Origin: Holophagales bacterium
GTDB taxonomy: Bacteria; Acidobacteriota; Thermoanaerobaculia; Multivoradales; Multivoraceae
Direction: 5' to 3'
DNA length: 64,000 nucleotides
Assembly (NCBI GenBank): GCA_009837885.1
Contig: VXSP01000032.1
Coordinates: 1-64,000 of the forward strand
Shown one piece after another: positions 1 through 8,347 of this stretch. The notes below the pieces were generated by a model. The model was not told the DNA's origin, made no database searches, and worked only from the letters and a program-made list of their open reading frames with translations. Position numbers and translations under genes: made by a program. Numbering within the stretch: position 1 is the stretch's first letter; every line of letters begins with the position of its first letter.

Positions 1-1297
1 CCGCGTCGCGGGCGGGTCCGCCTTGGCGGCGCGGGGGGGGGGGGGGGGGGGGTGGGGGGGGGGGGGGGGGGGACGGGTCGATGCCGATGGTGGTCTTGAC
101 GGTTTCGGCGAACTTGGCGGGGTGAGCGGTGGCGAGGACGATGCCGGTGCCGCTGCCCTGGGCTTCGAGTTCCGCCTTGAGGCCCAGGTAGCCGACGGCG
201 GTGTGTGGGTCGAGCAGGTAGCCGGTGCGGTCGTGAACGTCCCGCATGGCGCGCCGGGTCGCGTCGTCGTCGAAGGCGTGTCCCGCGAGGTCGCGGCGGA
301 TGCCCTCGAGCGGCTCGCCAGCGCTGGAGTAGAGATGGACGATGCGGGCGAAGTTGCTCGGATTGCCGACGTCCATCGCGTTCGAGATCGTGGCGACCGA
401 ACCGCGCGGCAGGTAGTCGCCGCTCCGGAGGTAGGCCGGCACGACGTCGTTCACGTTGGTCGCCGCCACGAACCGGGAGACGGGCAGGCCGATCCGCTTC
501 GCGATCAGGCCGGCGGTCAGGTTGCCGAAATTGCCGCTCGGCGTCGAGAACACCAGCGGTTCGCCGGCGTCGTCGAGCGGCGGCGAGGGAAGCTGCGCCC
601 AGGCATGGAAGTAGTAGAAGACCTGGGGAAGCAGCCGGCCGATGTTGATCGAGTTGGCCGAGGCGAGAGGCCGCTGCCGGCGCAGCTCGCCGTCGGCGAA
701 AGCCTCCCGGGCCAGGCCCTGGCAATCGTCGAAGGTGCCTTCGACCGCGACCGCGGTCACGTTGCCGCCCAGGGTCGTGAACAGGCGCCGCTGCGCCTCG
801 GTGACCAGGCCGTTCGGGTACAGCACACAGACCCGGAACCCGGCGACGCCGCTGAAGGCGTGGGCCACGGCGCTGCCGGTGTCGCCGCTGGTCGCCACGA
901 TCACGGTGATTTCCGCGTCGCCGGCCACCATCGCGAACCGCGCCATCAGGCGGGCCATGACCCGCGAGGCGACGTCCTTGAAGGCGAGGGTCGGCCCGTG
1001 GAACAGCTCCAGGCAGTGGATACCGGGCTCTATCGGAGTGAGCGGGATCGGGAAGTCGAGGGCGTCCTCGAGCAGCGCCGCGAGTTCGTCTTCCGGGACC
1101 TCGGAGCCGTACAGGCGACGGCCGAGGATGGCGGAGATGCCGGTCAGTGGCATCAGTTGCAGAAGCGCCAGATCCCCGGCGCTCAGGGGCTCCAGCCGCT
1201 CGGGCACGAACAGGCCGCCGTCCGGGGCCGGCCCTTCGAGCAGCGCCTTGGCGAGGGTAACCGGTGAGGTCCTGCCCGCCGTGCTGATGAAGCGCAC
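1..1297 (-). CDS. thrC: Threonine synthase (3' end cut or corrupted at window edge)
   Basis: Catalyses O-phosphohomoserine to threonine, the last step of the pathway encoded by this operon. Read on the minus strand from a GTG at 1297, one base after the thrB stop. The start RFISTAGRT is typical of the family. The PLP-binding lysine lies in FHGPTLAFKD and the phosphate-binding loop in VATSGDTGSA. The end of the recognisable part is ATAHPAKFAETV, which normally precedes the last ~50 residues. After GIDPS the frame enters the G tract at 33-72, read here as a run of prolines, and stays open to base 1. That tail does not resemble threonine synthase, so the true C-terminus is missing or corrupted. 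Identity is certain; only the end is doubtful. Confidence 0.93.
   Translation of the reverse strand, partial: MRFISTAGRTSPVTLAKALLEGPAPDGGLFVPERLEPLSAGDLALLQLMPLTGISAILGRRLYGSEVPEDELAALLEDALDFPIPLTPIEPGIHCLELFHGPTLAFKDVASRVMARLMARFAMVAGDAEITVIVATSGDTGSAVAHAFSGVAGFRVCVLYPNGLVTEAQRRLFTTLGGNVTAVAVEGTFDDCQGLAREAFADGELRRQRPLASANSINIGRLLPQVFYYFHAWAQLPSPPLDDAGEPLVFSTPSGNFGNLTAGLIAKRIGLPVSRFVAATNVNDVVPAYLRSGDYLPRGSVATISNAMDVGNPSNFARIVHLYSSAGEPLEGIRRDLAGHAFDDDATRRAMRDVHDRTGYLLDPHTAVGYLGLKAELEAQGSGTGIVLATAHPAKFAETVKTTIGIDPSPPPPPPPPPPPPPRRQGGPARDA
33..72. repeat. Near-pure G homopolymer (39 of 40 bases)
   Basis: Twenty G, one T, then nineteen G. It lies in the 3' part of thrC, where a conserved C-terminal segment should be. 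The position at the sequence edge and the interruption of a conserved protein suggest a sequencing or assembly artefact, for example poly-G from two-colour chemistry. A real homopolymer cannot be excluded. Confidence 0.9.
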
Positions 1298-1298
1298 G

Positions 1299-2288
1299 TT
1301 ACGCCTCGCCGTCGATGACGCGCGCGCCCGGCGCCGGCAGGGGCGCGACGAGCCGGTCGCAGTCGACACCCGCGGAGGACTCGAACGCGTCCGCCATGGC
1401 TGCCGCCACCTGCCTGGCGCGGACCTGGCCGTCACACAGGGCGAACAGCGCGGGGCCGCTGCCCGAGAGGCTGCAACCCAGCGCGCCGGCATCGATCGCG
1501 GCCGCCTTGGCGACGTCGAAGCCGGGCACGGCCGGCGCGCGGACGGGCTCGGCGACGACGTCGACCAGGGCGCGGGACAGGAGTTCCAGGTCGGAACGAT
1601 AGAGCGCCGCCACCAGCGCGGCGGCGTTGCCCCACTGGGTCACGGCGCGATCGAGCGGCAGGTGGCGCGCCAGGCGGGCCCGGGACTCCTTCGTGTTCAC
1701 CTCGGCGTGGGGCCGGACGAGAGCGCAGGTCAGGCCCTCGGGCACCGGCAGGTCGATCACGTCCGGCTCGGGATCGAGCGAGCGGACCAGGACGAGCCCG
1801 CCGAGCAGGGAAGGGGCCAGGTTGTCCGCGTGCGCGCCGCCGCTTGCGAGGATCTCGCCGGCGACCGCGTAGCGCAGCAGGGCAGCGGCCGGCAGCTCCA
1901 GGCCGAACAGCGCGTCGACCGCGACCACCGCCGCCACGGCGCTCGCGGCGCTCGAGCCCAGGCCGCTCTCCAGCGGCATGCGCTTCTCGATCTCGAGGTC
2001 GACGGCCGCGCCCGGCGCCTCGCCGTCGACCAGCGCCGTCGCGGCGACGGCGGCTGTGTTGCGCTCCGCCTCGAGCGGCAGACGGCCTTCGTCGCCGGCG
2101 ACCGCCGTGATGCGGACCGGGCCGTGCCCGCCGGCGCCGGCGGGCAGCTCGCGCTCGCGGGCGGTGACGACGTCTCCCGGGCCCAGGCGGCCGTCGCCCT
2201 CCGATTGCAGGGCGAAGCCCAGAATGTCGAATCCGCAGGCTATGTTGGACACCGAGGCCGGGGCGAAGGCCCTCACCAACTGTGGCAT
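1299..2288 (-). CDS. thrB: Homoserine kinase
   Basis: GHMP-family kinase making O-phosphohomoserine from homoserine and ATP. The 329 residues are a usual length. The N-terminus reads RAFAPASVSNIACGFDILGF, and the ATP-binding motif is in PLESGLGSSAASA near residue 95. A C-terminal GHMP motif is seen in LGCSLSGSGPALFAL. It sits between asd and thrC in a four-gene threonine operon. The ATG at 2288 has a purine-rich GAAGAG a few bases upstream. Odd feature: the first ~15 codons are repeated in diverged form 59 bp upstream (see 2273-2347). Confidence 0.95.
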   Translation of the reverse strand: MPQLVRAFAPASVSNIACGFDILGFALQSEGDGRLGPGDVVTARERELPAGAGGHGPVRITAVAGDEGRLPLEAERNTAAVAATALVDGEAPGAAVDLEIEKRMPLESGLGSSAASAVAAVVAVDALFGLELPAAALLRYAVAGEILASGGAHADNLAPSLLGGLVLVRSLDPEPDVIDLPVPEGLTCALVRPHAEVNTKESRARLARHLPLDRAVTQWGNAAALVAALYRSDLELLSRALVDVVAEPVRAPAVPGFDVAKAAAIDAGALGCSLSGSGPALFALCDGQVRARQVAAAMADAFESSAGVDCDRLVAPLPAPGARVIDGEA

Positions 2289-2347
2289 ACGCAGCTCTTC
2301 TTGTTCGAAACCGAGGGCGCGGCGAAGGCCCTCATCAACTTCGTCAT
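2273..2347 (-). other. 24-codon mini-ORF: diverged duplicate of the thrB 5' end
   Basis: An ATG at 2347 overlaps the asd stop as ATGA and opens MTKLMRAFAAPSVSN, closely matching thrB MPQLVRAFAPASVSN. The reading frame then leaves the similarity and stops at 2273, 16 bases inside thrB in another frame. The offset is 59 bp, so the frames differ. Differences include silent changes (GTT/GTG, TCG/TCC), so this is an aged duplication and not a simple assembly repeat. It may act as a coupling leader between asd and thrB, or be a remnant start. Confidence 0.7.
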
Positions 2348-3435
2348 CTGGCGGCCCGTTGCCCGCAGCGGGCGACGGCTAGCTCGGCGGCGAGCAGCGC
2401 CCCGCCGGCGGCGCCCCGCAGGGTGTTGTGCGAGAGGGCGACGAATCGGTAGCCGAGAATCGGACACTCCCGCAGCCTGCCGATGGAGGTCGTCATCCCC
2501 TGGCCGAGGTCGCGGTGGACGCGGGTCTGGGGCGGCTCGTCGTCGCCGAGGTAGACGGTCGGTTGCGCCGGCGCCGACGGCAAGCCGCGTTCCTGCGGCT
2601 CGGCGCGGAAGCTCCGCCAGGCTTCCCGGACGTCCTCCATCGCCGGCTCGCCCTTGAGGTCGACCGATATGCAGAGCGTGTGTCCGTCGACCACGGGAAC
2701 GCGGTTGCACTGGGCGGAGACGGCGACCTCGGCGGGCTCGATCGTCCCGCCGCTCAACCGGCCCAGGATCTTGCCGGTCTCGATCTCGAGCTTCTCCTCT
2801 TCGCTGGAAATCCAGGGGATCACGTTGTCCAGGATCTGGTAGCTCGAGATGCCGGGCAGCCCGGCGCCGGACACCGCCTGCAGGGTCACGACCGAGATCC
2901 GCTCGAAGCCGAAGGCGTCGGCCAGGGGCTTGAGCGCCAGCACCAGGCCGATCGTCGAGCAGTTCGGGTTGGCGACGATGCCGGCCGGAAGCGCTCTGCC
3001 TTCGGGAAGGGTTGGGCCGCCCTCGGGCGGAGCCAGCAGAGAGAGGTGGTCCGGGTTCACCTCGGGCACGAGCAGCGGGACGTCCGCGTCCATGCGGTGG
3101 GCGCTGGCGTTGGTGACGACCAGGCAGCGGCGGGCGAACCGGGGCTCGACATCTCTCGCCACGCGGGCGTCCAGGGCCGAGAAGACGATGTCGAAGTCGC
3201 GGTCCATCAGTTCGTCGATCGTCTGCACGGGCATGGCCGCCACCGCGTCGTCGATCGGCCGGGTCTGAATCCAGGTCACCGCGTCGCGGTAGGCCTTCCC
3301 GGCCGAGCGCTCGGAAGCGGCCAACGCCGTCAACTCGAACCACGGGTGCTCCGCCAGCAGGGTGACGAAGCGCTGGCCCACGGTGCCGGTCGCACCGAGG
3401 ACGGCGGCGCGGAGGGGTTCGTTGCGGGTTGTCAT
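2344..3435 (-). CDS. asd: Aspartate-semialdehyde dehydrogenase
   Basis: Reduces aspartyl phosphate to aspartate semialdehyde with NADPH, linking the two activities of ThrA. The 363 residues start with the dinucleotide-binding AAVLGATGTVGQRF. The catalytic cysteine is in GIVANPNCSTIG and the substrate-binding segment in SAQCNRVPVVDGH. The sequence resembles the archaeal/fungal-type subgroup more than the E. coli type, judging from the NPNCST and HRMDADVPLLVPEVN motifs. Its ATG overlaps the thrA stop by four bases, so translation is probably coupled. Confidence 0.95.
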   Translation of the reverse strand: MTTRNEPLRAAVLGATGTVGQRFVTLLAEHPWFELTALAASERSAGKAYRDAVTWIQTRPIDDAVAAMPVQTIDELMDRDFDIVFSALDARVARDVEPRFARRCLVVTNASAHRMDADVPLLVPEVNPDHLSLLAPPEGGPTLPEGRALPAGIVANPNCSTIGLVLALKPLADAFGFERISVVTLQAVSGAGLPGISSYQILDNVIPWISSEEEKLEIETGKILGRLSGGTIEPAEVAVSAQCNRVPVVDGHTLCISVDLKGEPAMEDVREAWRSFRAEPQERGLPSAPAQPTVYLGDDEPPQTRVHRDLGQGMTTSIGRLRECPILGYRFVALSHNTLRGAAGGALLAAELAVARCGQRAAR

Positions 3436-5975
3436 GGTGAGGCTCCCCGCTCGGCCCAGGCGCGCAGGATGTCGCCGAACACGCCGCCGGCGGTGAGTTC
3501 GGTCCCGGCGCCGGGTCCCTGGACGATCAGCGGCCGGGCATTGTAGCGCTGGCTCCGGAAGACGAACATGTTGTCCGATGCCGGCATTCCGGCCACCGGA
3601 TGGTCGGACGGTACGGCCTGCAGGCCGACCCGGGCCGTCGCTCCCTCGCCGTTCGTGTCGAGCTCGGCGAGATAGGCGAGTTCGAGTCCCGCGGACCTGG
3701 CCTCGGCGAAGCGGGCCGCCATCTCCTCGTCCGCTGAGGCGAGGCGCTGCCAGTAGTCCTCAAGCGGCAGGTCCGCGAGGTCGGGCCGGTCGAGCATGGG
3801 CGCCACGTCGACGTCGTCCATTTCGAGATCGGCGCCGCACAGCCGGGCCAGGATGAGCAGCTTGCGGGCCACGTCCAGGCCGCCGAGATCGTCGCGCGGA
3901 TCCGGTTCCGTGTAGCCCAGCCGGTGAGCCCGGCGCACGGCGTCGCTCCACACCTGCCGCGCGCTCAGCTCGCCGGTGAGGTAGGCCAGCGTTCCGGAGA
4001 AGACGCCCGAGACGGACTCGATCGGATCGCCCGCGCCCAGCAGCAGGTCGACGGTGTGGAGCACCGGCAGGCCGGCGCCCACGGTCGCCTCGTGAAAGAC
4101 GTTCGCCTCGCCGTCGGCACGGAACGCGCGGAAGTCCGCGATCGGCCCCGCGAAGGGCAGCTTGTTCGCGCTGACCACCGCGGCGCCGGCGGCGAGCGCG
4201 CGGTGGTAGACGGCGCTCATCGCGCCGCTCGCCGTGACATCGACCAGAATCGTCCGGCCGCCGCCGGCAGCGGTCTCGCCGAGGTGCTCCAGGAAGCGGT
4301 CGAGGTCCGCCGTTTCGCCGCCCTGCTCCAGGGCGCTGCGCCAGCCGTCCGGGCCTTCGGCGGCGCCGGGGTCCAGGCGCCTGCCGCCCCTGCGCGCCGC
4401 GAGTTCCATGAAACGCGAGCTCGCCAGTCCCCGCAACTGCAGGTCGATGCCACGCTGCTCGAGCGCGTCCCGCTCGGCGGCGAGCTGGCGCAGCAGCGCC
4501 GATCCGACGCCGCCGACGCCGAGGACGTAGAGCGCGAGCCGGCCGGAGGCGGAGCCACGGAAGAACTCCCGGTGGATCCAGCGCACCGCGCGTCCCTCGT
4601 CGGCCCTGGCGACGACCATCGAGATGTTGCGCTCGGACGAACCCTGGGCCACCGCCCTCACGTTGACGCCGCGCCGGCCCAGGATGCCGAACACGCGTCC
4701 GGCGATGCCGGGCCGATCGCGCATGCCGTCGCCCACCACCGCGACGATCGACTGGTCGCGCTCAACCCTGATGGGCCGCACCGATCCGGTCTCGATCTCC
4801 GTCTGGAACTCCGCGTCCACCGCCTTCCTCGCCGCTTCGGAAACCCCGGGCTCGACCGCGAAGCAGATCGAGTGCTCGCTCGACGCCTGCGAGATCAGGA
4901 TCGCGCTGGCTCCGCTCGCCGCCAGCGCGTCGAAGAGCCGCGCGGCGACACCCGGGGTCCCGACCAGGTTGTCGCCGACCAGGAGCATCAGGTGGACGTC
5001 GTCGATCGAGGAGATGCCGGTGACCGCCGTTCCACGCGCCCGCTGCCGGTCCCTGCCGGCGTCGACCAGGGTTCCGGGGTGCTCCGGGTCCAGGGTGCTG
5101 CGAACGAGCAGGGGAATGGCCTTGCGGCGGGCCGGGGTGACCGTCGGCGGATAGACCACCTTGGCGCCGAAGTGGGAGAGCTCGAGCATCTCCTCGTAGC
5201 TCAACCGCGGGATCGGCAGGGCGTCTTCGACGCGTCTCGGATCGGCCGTCATCACGCCGGGGACGTCGGTCCAGATCTCGATCCGCTCGGCGTCGAGCGC
5301 GGCGCCGACGAGAGAAGCCGTCAGGTCGGAACCGCTGCGGCCCAAGGTCGTCGTCTCGCCCTCCGGCGTGCTGCCGAGAAAGCCGGTGACCACCTGCAGC
5401 GGTCCGTTCCCGCCGAGGTTGGCGAAGTGGGCTGCGATCGCGTTCATCGTCGGCTCGAGCGCGACCAGCGCCGCCTGGAAGGAACGGTCGGTCCGCACCA
5501 GCGGACGGGCGTCGCAAGCCTCGGCCGGCAGGCCCCGGGCGCGGAGCGCCGCCGCCAGAAGCTGGGTCGACAGGAGCTCGCCATGGCAGACGATCCGGTC
5601 GATCCAGGCTTCCCGCGGCCGCTCCGCGGTGACCCCGGTCCGTTCGCAGTCTCCGAGTTCCCGGACCAGGCCGTCGCACAGTTCCTCGATGGCCGCCCGG
5701 AGAGCCGGCAGGTCGGTCCCGGCCGCGACCTCGGCCGCGACCTTCAGGTGGTGCTCGCGAAGCGAGGCCGCCTCGCGCGCCGGCTCAGCGCCCCCGTTGC
5801 CCTCGACAGCGCCCGCCGCCAGTGCCAGCAGGCGGTCCGTCACCCCGCCAAGGGCGGACACCACCACCGCACCGTCCCCCGGACAACCGTCGAGTTGCCG
5901 TTCGACGATCCGCGCCGCCGCCTGCAGGCGGCTGGCGTCGGCCACGGAAGAGCCGCCAAACTTGAGTACCTTCAT
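3432..5975 (-). CDS. thrA: Bifunctional aspartokinase / homoserine dehydrogenase
   Basis: Carries the first and third steps from aspartate to homoserine in one 847-residue chain, the usual ThrA length. The aspartokinase domain (about 1-300) starts with [12 protein letters not shown]. Two ACT-type regulatory domains follow (about 320-460), including [13 protein letters not shown] and [19 protein letters not shown]. The homoserine dehydrogenase domain starts near 475 with [16 protein letters not shown] and carries [10 protein letters not shown] and [19 protein letters not shown]. It is the first gene of thrA-asd-thrB-thrC. The ACT domains imply allosteric inhibition by a pathway product, most likely threonine. 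I see no clear Shine-Dalgarno sequence or leader peptide upstream. Confidence 0.96.
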   Translation of the reverse strand: MKVLKFGGSSVADASRLQAAARIVERQLDGCPGDGAVVVSALGGVTDRLLALAAGAVEGNGGAEPAREAASLREHHLKVAAEVAAGTDLPALRAAIEELCDGLVRELGDCERTGVTAERPREAWIDRIVCHGELLSTQLLAAALRARGLPAEACDARPLVRTDRSFQAALVALEPTMNAIAAHFANLGGNGPLQVVTGFLGSTPEGETTTLGRSGSDLTASLVGAALDAERIEIWTDVPGVMTADPRRVEDALPIPRLSYEEMLELSHFGAKVVYPPTVTPARRKAIPLLVRSTLDPEHPGTLVDAGRDRQRARGTAVTGISSIDDVHLMLLVGDNLVGTPGVAARLFDALAASGASAILISQASSEHSICFAVEPGVSEAARKAVDAEFQTEIETGSVRPIRVERDQSIVAVVGDGMRDRPGIAGRVFGILGRRGVNVRAVAQGSSERNISMVVARADEGRAVRWIHREFFRGSASGRLALYVLGVGGVGSALLRQLAAERDALEQRGIDLQLRGLASSRFMELAARRGGRRLDPGAAEGPDGWRSALEQGGETADLDRFLEHLGETAAGGGRTILVDVTASGAMSAVYHRALAAGAAVVSANKLPFAGPIADFRAFRADGEANVFHEATVGAGLPVLHTVDLLLGAGDPIESVSGVFSGTLAYLTGELSARQVWSDAVRRAHRLGYTEPDPRDDLGGLDVARKLLILARLCGADLEMDDVDVAPMLDRPDLADLPLEDYWQRLASADEEMAARFAEARSAGLELAYLAELDTNGEGATARVGLQAVPSDHPVAGMPASDNMFVFRSQRYNARPLIVQGPGAGTELTAGGVFGDILRAWAERGASP

Positions 5976-6073
5976 GGTCGGATGCTGTGGGAGTCACGTC
6001 GTCGTCGCGGGGCGCGAAAGGCGCAATAGCGTACACCCCAGAGACAGTCGACGCTACGGCTTTGGGCGTACCC

Positions 6074-6254
6074 GCCCGTGTCGGGGCCGGAGGGGGTCTG
6101 CTCCCAGGGTGACGCGAGCGCTTGAGAGGAGATGGGGAGGATTGCGCTCGCTCCGCTTCACTCGCTTCGGTTTGTCGTCGGTTCATGGGAGGGCGGCGGC
6201 AGTCGCTCGTTCAGAGGCACCTGGGCGCAGACCCCCTCCGGCCCCGACACGGGC
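6074..6254 (-). repeat. Palindromic element, copy A
   Basis: A 181 bp element bounded by 35-base inverted arms (6074-6108 and 6220-6254) with 34 of 35 positions complementary. The interior shares long blocks with copies B (7500-7678) and C (29382-29558), in the reverse orientation to both: TGCCTCTGAACGAGCGAC, AGCGAGTGAAGCGGAGC and CATCTCCTCTC when read on the minus strand. An inner 8-bp stem is formed by 6114-6121 and 6144-6151. I see no transposase and no obvious target-site duplication. Confidence 0.9.
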
Positions 6255-6303
6255 TGGACGTCGTTGCTGCTTGGCTGGCCCTTCGGGTAGAACACCGACC
6301 TTC

Positions 6304-6346
6304 TCTGGGTGTGCGGACTTCCTGGTCCGCATCCGCCGCAGGCGGA
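6304..6346 (+). repeat. R2 double-hairpin mini-repeat, copy 1
   Basis: Hairpin 1 pairs GCGGAC (6313-6318) with GTCCGC (6325-6330). Hairpin 2 pairs TCCGCC (6332-6337) with GGCGGA (6341-6346) around a GCA loop. The layout CTGGGTG, hairpin 1, CA/AT, hairpin 2 matches the other copies, but the hairpin 1 stem differs in sequence. It ends 31 bases before the ruvB start codon. Confidence 0.65.
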
Positions 6347-6377
6347 CGCTGCTTGGGGGGCGCGATACCATCCACCT

Positions 6378-7409
6378 ATGGTCGGAACGGGCGGCACCGA
6401 CGGTGAAGAGAGCGTTCTCTCACCCGCCCGGGACGCCGACGATCGGCGCGTCGAACCGTCGCTTCGACCGCAGCGGCTGAGCGAGTATCTGGGCCAGGAG
6501 AAGATCGTCGAGCTGCTCGACATCTACATGCAGGCGGCGCGCCGGCGGGGCGAAGCGCTGGACCACGTGCTGCTCTTCGGGCCCCCCGGGCTGGGCAAGA
6601 CGACCCTGGCGCACATCATCGCCAGGGAGATGGGCTCGACGTTGCGGTCCACCTCCGGTCCAGTACTGGAGCGGGCGGGCGATCTGGCGGCGATTCTGAC
6701 CAACCTCGAACCCGGAGATGTCCTTTTCATCGACGAGATCCACCGTCTCGGCCCGACGGTCGAGGAGATCCTCTACCCGGCGCTGGAGGACTTCCAGCTC
6801 GATCTGGTGATCGGTGCCGGGCCGATGGCCAAGACGGTGCGCATCGATCTGCCCCGCTTCACGCTGGTTGGCGCCACCACTCGCGCCGGCCTCATCACCC
6901 CGCCGCTGCAGGGGCGTTTCGGCATCGTCCACCGGCTCGACTTCTACGGTCCGGATGTCCTCAGCGTGATCATCCAGCGCTCGGCCGAGCTGCTCGAGGT
7001 GCCCGTCGATCTGGGCGGCGCCGACGAGATCGCCCGGCGCAGCCGCGGCACCCCCAGGATCGCGAACCGGCTGCTGCGCCGGGTGCGCGACTACGCGCAG
7101 ATCGAAGCGGACGGACGGATCGACCGCGACACCGCCAACCAGGCTCTCCTTCAGCAGGAAGTCGACGAGCAGGGCCTGGACAAGATCGACCGCCGGATCA
7201 TGGAACTCCTGATCGAGCAGTACGGCGGCGGCCCGGCCGGCCTGAAGGCGCTCGCGGCATCGGTCGGGGAGGACGAGGGCACGATCGAGGACTTCTACGA
7301 GCCGTATCTGGTCCAGAAGGGATTCCTCCAGCGCACCCGCCGTGGCCGCGTGGCCACCAAGCGAGCGTACGAACACCTGGACCTGCCCGTCCACAACACG
7401 CTCTTCTAG
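6378..7409 (+). CDS. ruvB: Holliday junction branch-migration ATPase RuvB
   Basis: Hexameric motor that with RuvA drives branch migration of Holliday junctions. The ATG at 6378 gives 343 residues, the normal length; an upstream GTG at 6309 would place part of repeat R2 in the protein and is less likely. Walker A is GPPGLGKTT, Walker B is FIDEIHRL, sensor 1 is VGATTRAG, and the C-terminal winged helix includes [20 protein letters not shown]. Unusually it is not downstream of ruvA: the two genes converge. It is bracketed by copies A and B of the palindromic element in inverted orientation. Confidence 0.97.
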   Translation: MVGTGGTDGEESVLSPARDADDRRVEPSLRPQRLSEYLGQEKIVELLDIYMQAARRRGEALDHVLLFGPPGLGKTTLAHIIAREMGSTLRSTSGPVLERAGDLAAILTNLEPGDVLFIDEIHRLGPTVEEILYPALEDFQLDLVIGAGPMAKTVRIDLPRFTLVGATTRAGLITPPLQGRFGIVHRLDFYGPDVLSVIIQRSAELLEVPVDLGGADEIARRSRGTPRIANRLLRRVRDYAQIEADGRIDRDTANQALLQQEVDEQGLDKIDRRIMELLIEQYGGGPAGLKALAASVGEDEGTIEDFYEPYLVQKGFLQRTRRGRVATKRAYEHLDLPVHNTLF

Positions 7410-7454
7410 GTCGCTCTGGCCGGGGTGCACGGGTCTTCTGATCCGCCCTATTGG

Positions 7455-7478
7455 CACAGCCCGGACGACAGGGCTGTG
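7455..7478 (+). terminator. Hairpin after ruvB
   Basis: CACAGCCC (7455-7462) and GGGCTGTG (7471-7478) form a perfect 8-bp stem with an 8-base loop, 45 bases after the ruvB stop. There is no T-run, so intrinsic termination is not certain. Confidence 0.4.
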
Positions 7479-7499
7479 GCCCCTCGGCAACAACGTCCA

Positions 7500-7678
7500 G
7501 CCCGGTTGGGGCACGAGGGGGTCTGCGCCCAGGTGCCTCTGAACGAGCGACGGCCACCGACGCCACGGACGTCCGAAGCCAACCGGAGCGAGTGAAGCGG
7601 AGCGGGCGCAACCCTCTCCATCTCCTCTCAAACGCCCGCGTCACCCTGGGAGCTGACCCCCTCGTGCCCCGACCGGGC
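7500..7678 (+). repeat. Palindromic element, copy B
   Basis: A 179 bp element with arms 7500-7533 and 7645-7678 (31 of 34 positions complementary). The interior has the same conserved blocks as copies A and C. An inner stem pairs GCGGGCG (7602-7608) with CGCCCGC (7633-7639); at the same place copy A has GCGAGCG with CGCTCGC, a paired change. It fills most of the gap between the convergent ruvB and ruvA genes, so it would be transcribed as the 3' end of either transcript. Confidence 0.9.
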
Positions 7679-7704
7679 GGGTACGCCCGACGCCTTCCCG
7701 GTCG

Positions 7705-8322
7705 TCAGAGCCGGGAAAGCTGCCGCAGGCTGCGGCGCAGGAGTTCCTGGAAGTCCATCTCGGGTTCTTCCGCTAGCACCCGTGAGACGGCGCGTTGCGC
7801 CTCGGACGCGCGGTAGCCGAGGTTGACCAGGGCGCTGACGGCCTGCTCCTGCTCGTCCTCGCGGCCGGCTTCGGGCTCGGCCGGCGGCGGTTCGGCGCCG
7901 GCCTCGGCCAGCAGCGTCTTCGCCTTTTCCCTGAGTTCCAGGACCATCCGTTCGGCGGTCTTGCGGCCGATGCCCGGGATCCGGGTCAGGGCCGCCACGT
8001 TGCCGCCGCCGATGGCGTTCAGCAGGTCCGTCGTGGAACCGCCGGACAGGACGACCTGGGCCAGCCGGGGGCCGACGCCGCTGACGGCGAGACAATGCTC
8101 GAACACGGTCCGTTCGGCCTCGGTCCAGAAGCCGAACAGCTCGATCGCGTCGGCGCGGACGTGGGTATGGATGAACAGGCCGATCTCGGCAGCCGGGTCG
8201 AGCTTGTCCAGCTCGAAGTAGGTCGACAGGGGGATTCGCACGGCGTAGCCGACGCCGTTGGTGTCGAGCACCAGGCGTTCGGGCTCGAGGGCCAGGCGGC
8301 GCCCGCGCAGATAGCCGATCAA
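7705..8322 (-). CDS. ruvA: Holliday junction DNA-binding protein RuvA
   Basis: Tetrameric junction-binding partner of RuvB. The 205 residues are typical. An N-terminal OB-fold starts MIGYLRGRRLALE from a TTG codon at 8322. Helix-hairpin-helix motifs follow (CLAVSGVGPRLAQVVLSG and LTRIPGIGRKTAERMVLEL, about 70-130). A charged linker leads to the C-terminal RuvB-contacting domain (about 158-205, SALVNLGYRASEAQRAV). It lies 25 bases behind a ppiD-like gene, probably in the same transcript, and converges on ruvB. The TTG start agrees with the conserved MIGYL beginning. Confidence 0.95.
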   Translation of the reverse strand: MIGYLRGRRLALEPERLVLDTNGVGYAVRIPLSTYFELDKLDPAAEIGLFIHTHVRADAIELFGFWTEAERTVFEHCLAVSGVGPRLAQVVLSGGSTTDLLNAIGGGNVAALTRIPGIGRKTAERMVLELREKAKTLLAEAGAEPPPAEPEAGREDEQEQAVSALVNLGYRASEAQRAVSRVLAEEPEMDFQELLRRSLRQLSRL

Positions 8323-8347
8323 GCCGCTCTGGAGTGCCGCGCCGCGG

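Larger units (their letters stand above)
5976..6377. other. Divergent intergenic region thrA/ruvB (402 bp)
   Basis: No gene is supported here. It holds palindromic element copy A (6074-6254) and mini-repeat R2 copy 1 (6304-6346). The ~100 bases next to thrA should contain its promoter, but I find no convincing -35/-10 pair. The remaining bases show nothing recognisable. Confidence 0.7.

Noticed and set aside
6309..6377. Longer RuvB start at GTG 6309
   Set aside because: It would encode part of repeat R2 and give an N-terminus unlike other RuvB proteins; ATG 6378 gives the normal length.
6074..7678. Composite transposon carrying ruvB
   Set aside because: No transposase and no target-site duplications are seen, and ruvB is a core gene. 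An inversion between repeats explains the layout better.
7500..7678. Element copies as ordinary Rho-independent terminators
   Set aside because: There is no T-run after the arms, the loop is over 100 bases and its sequence is conserved. A termination role is possible but does not explain the interior.
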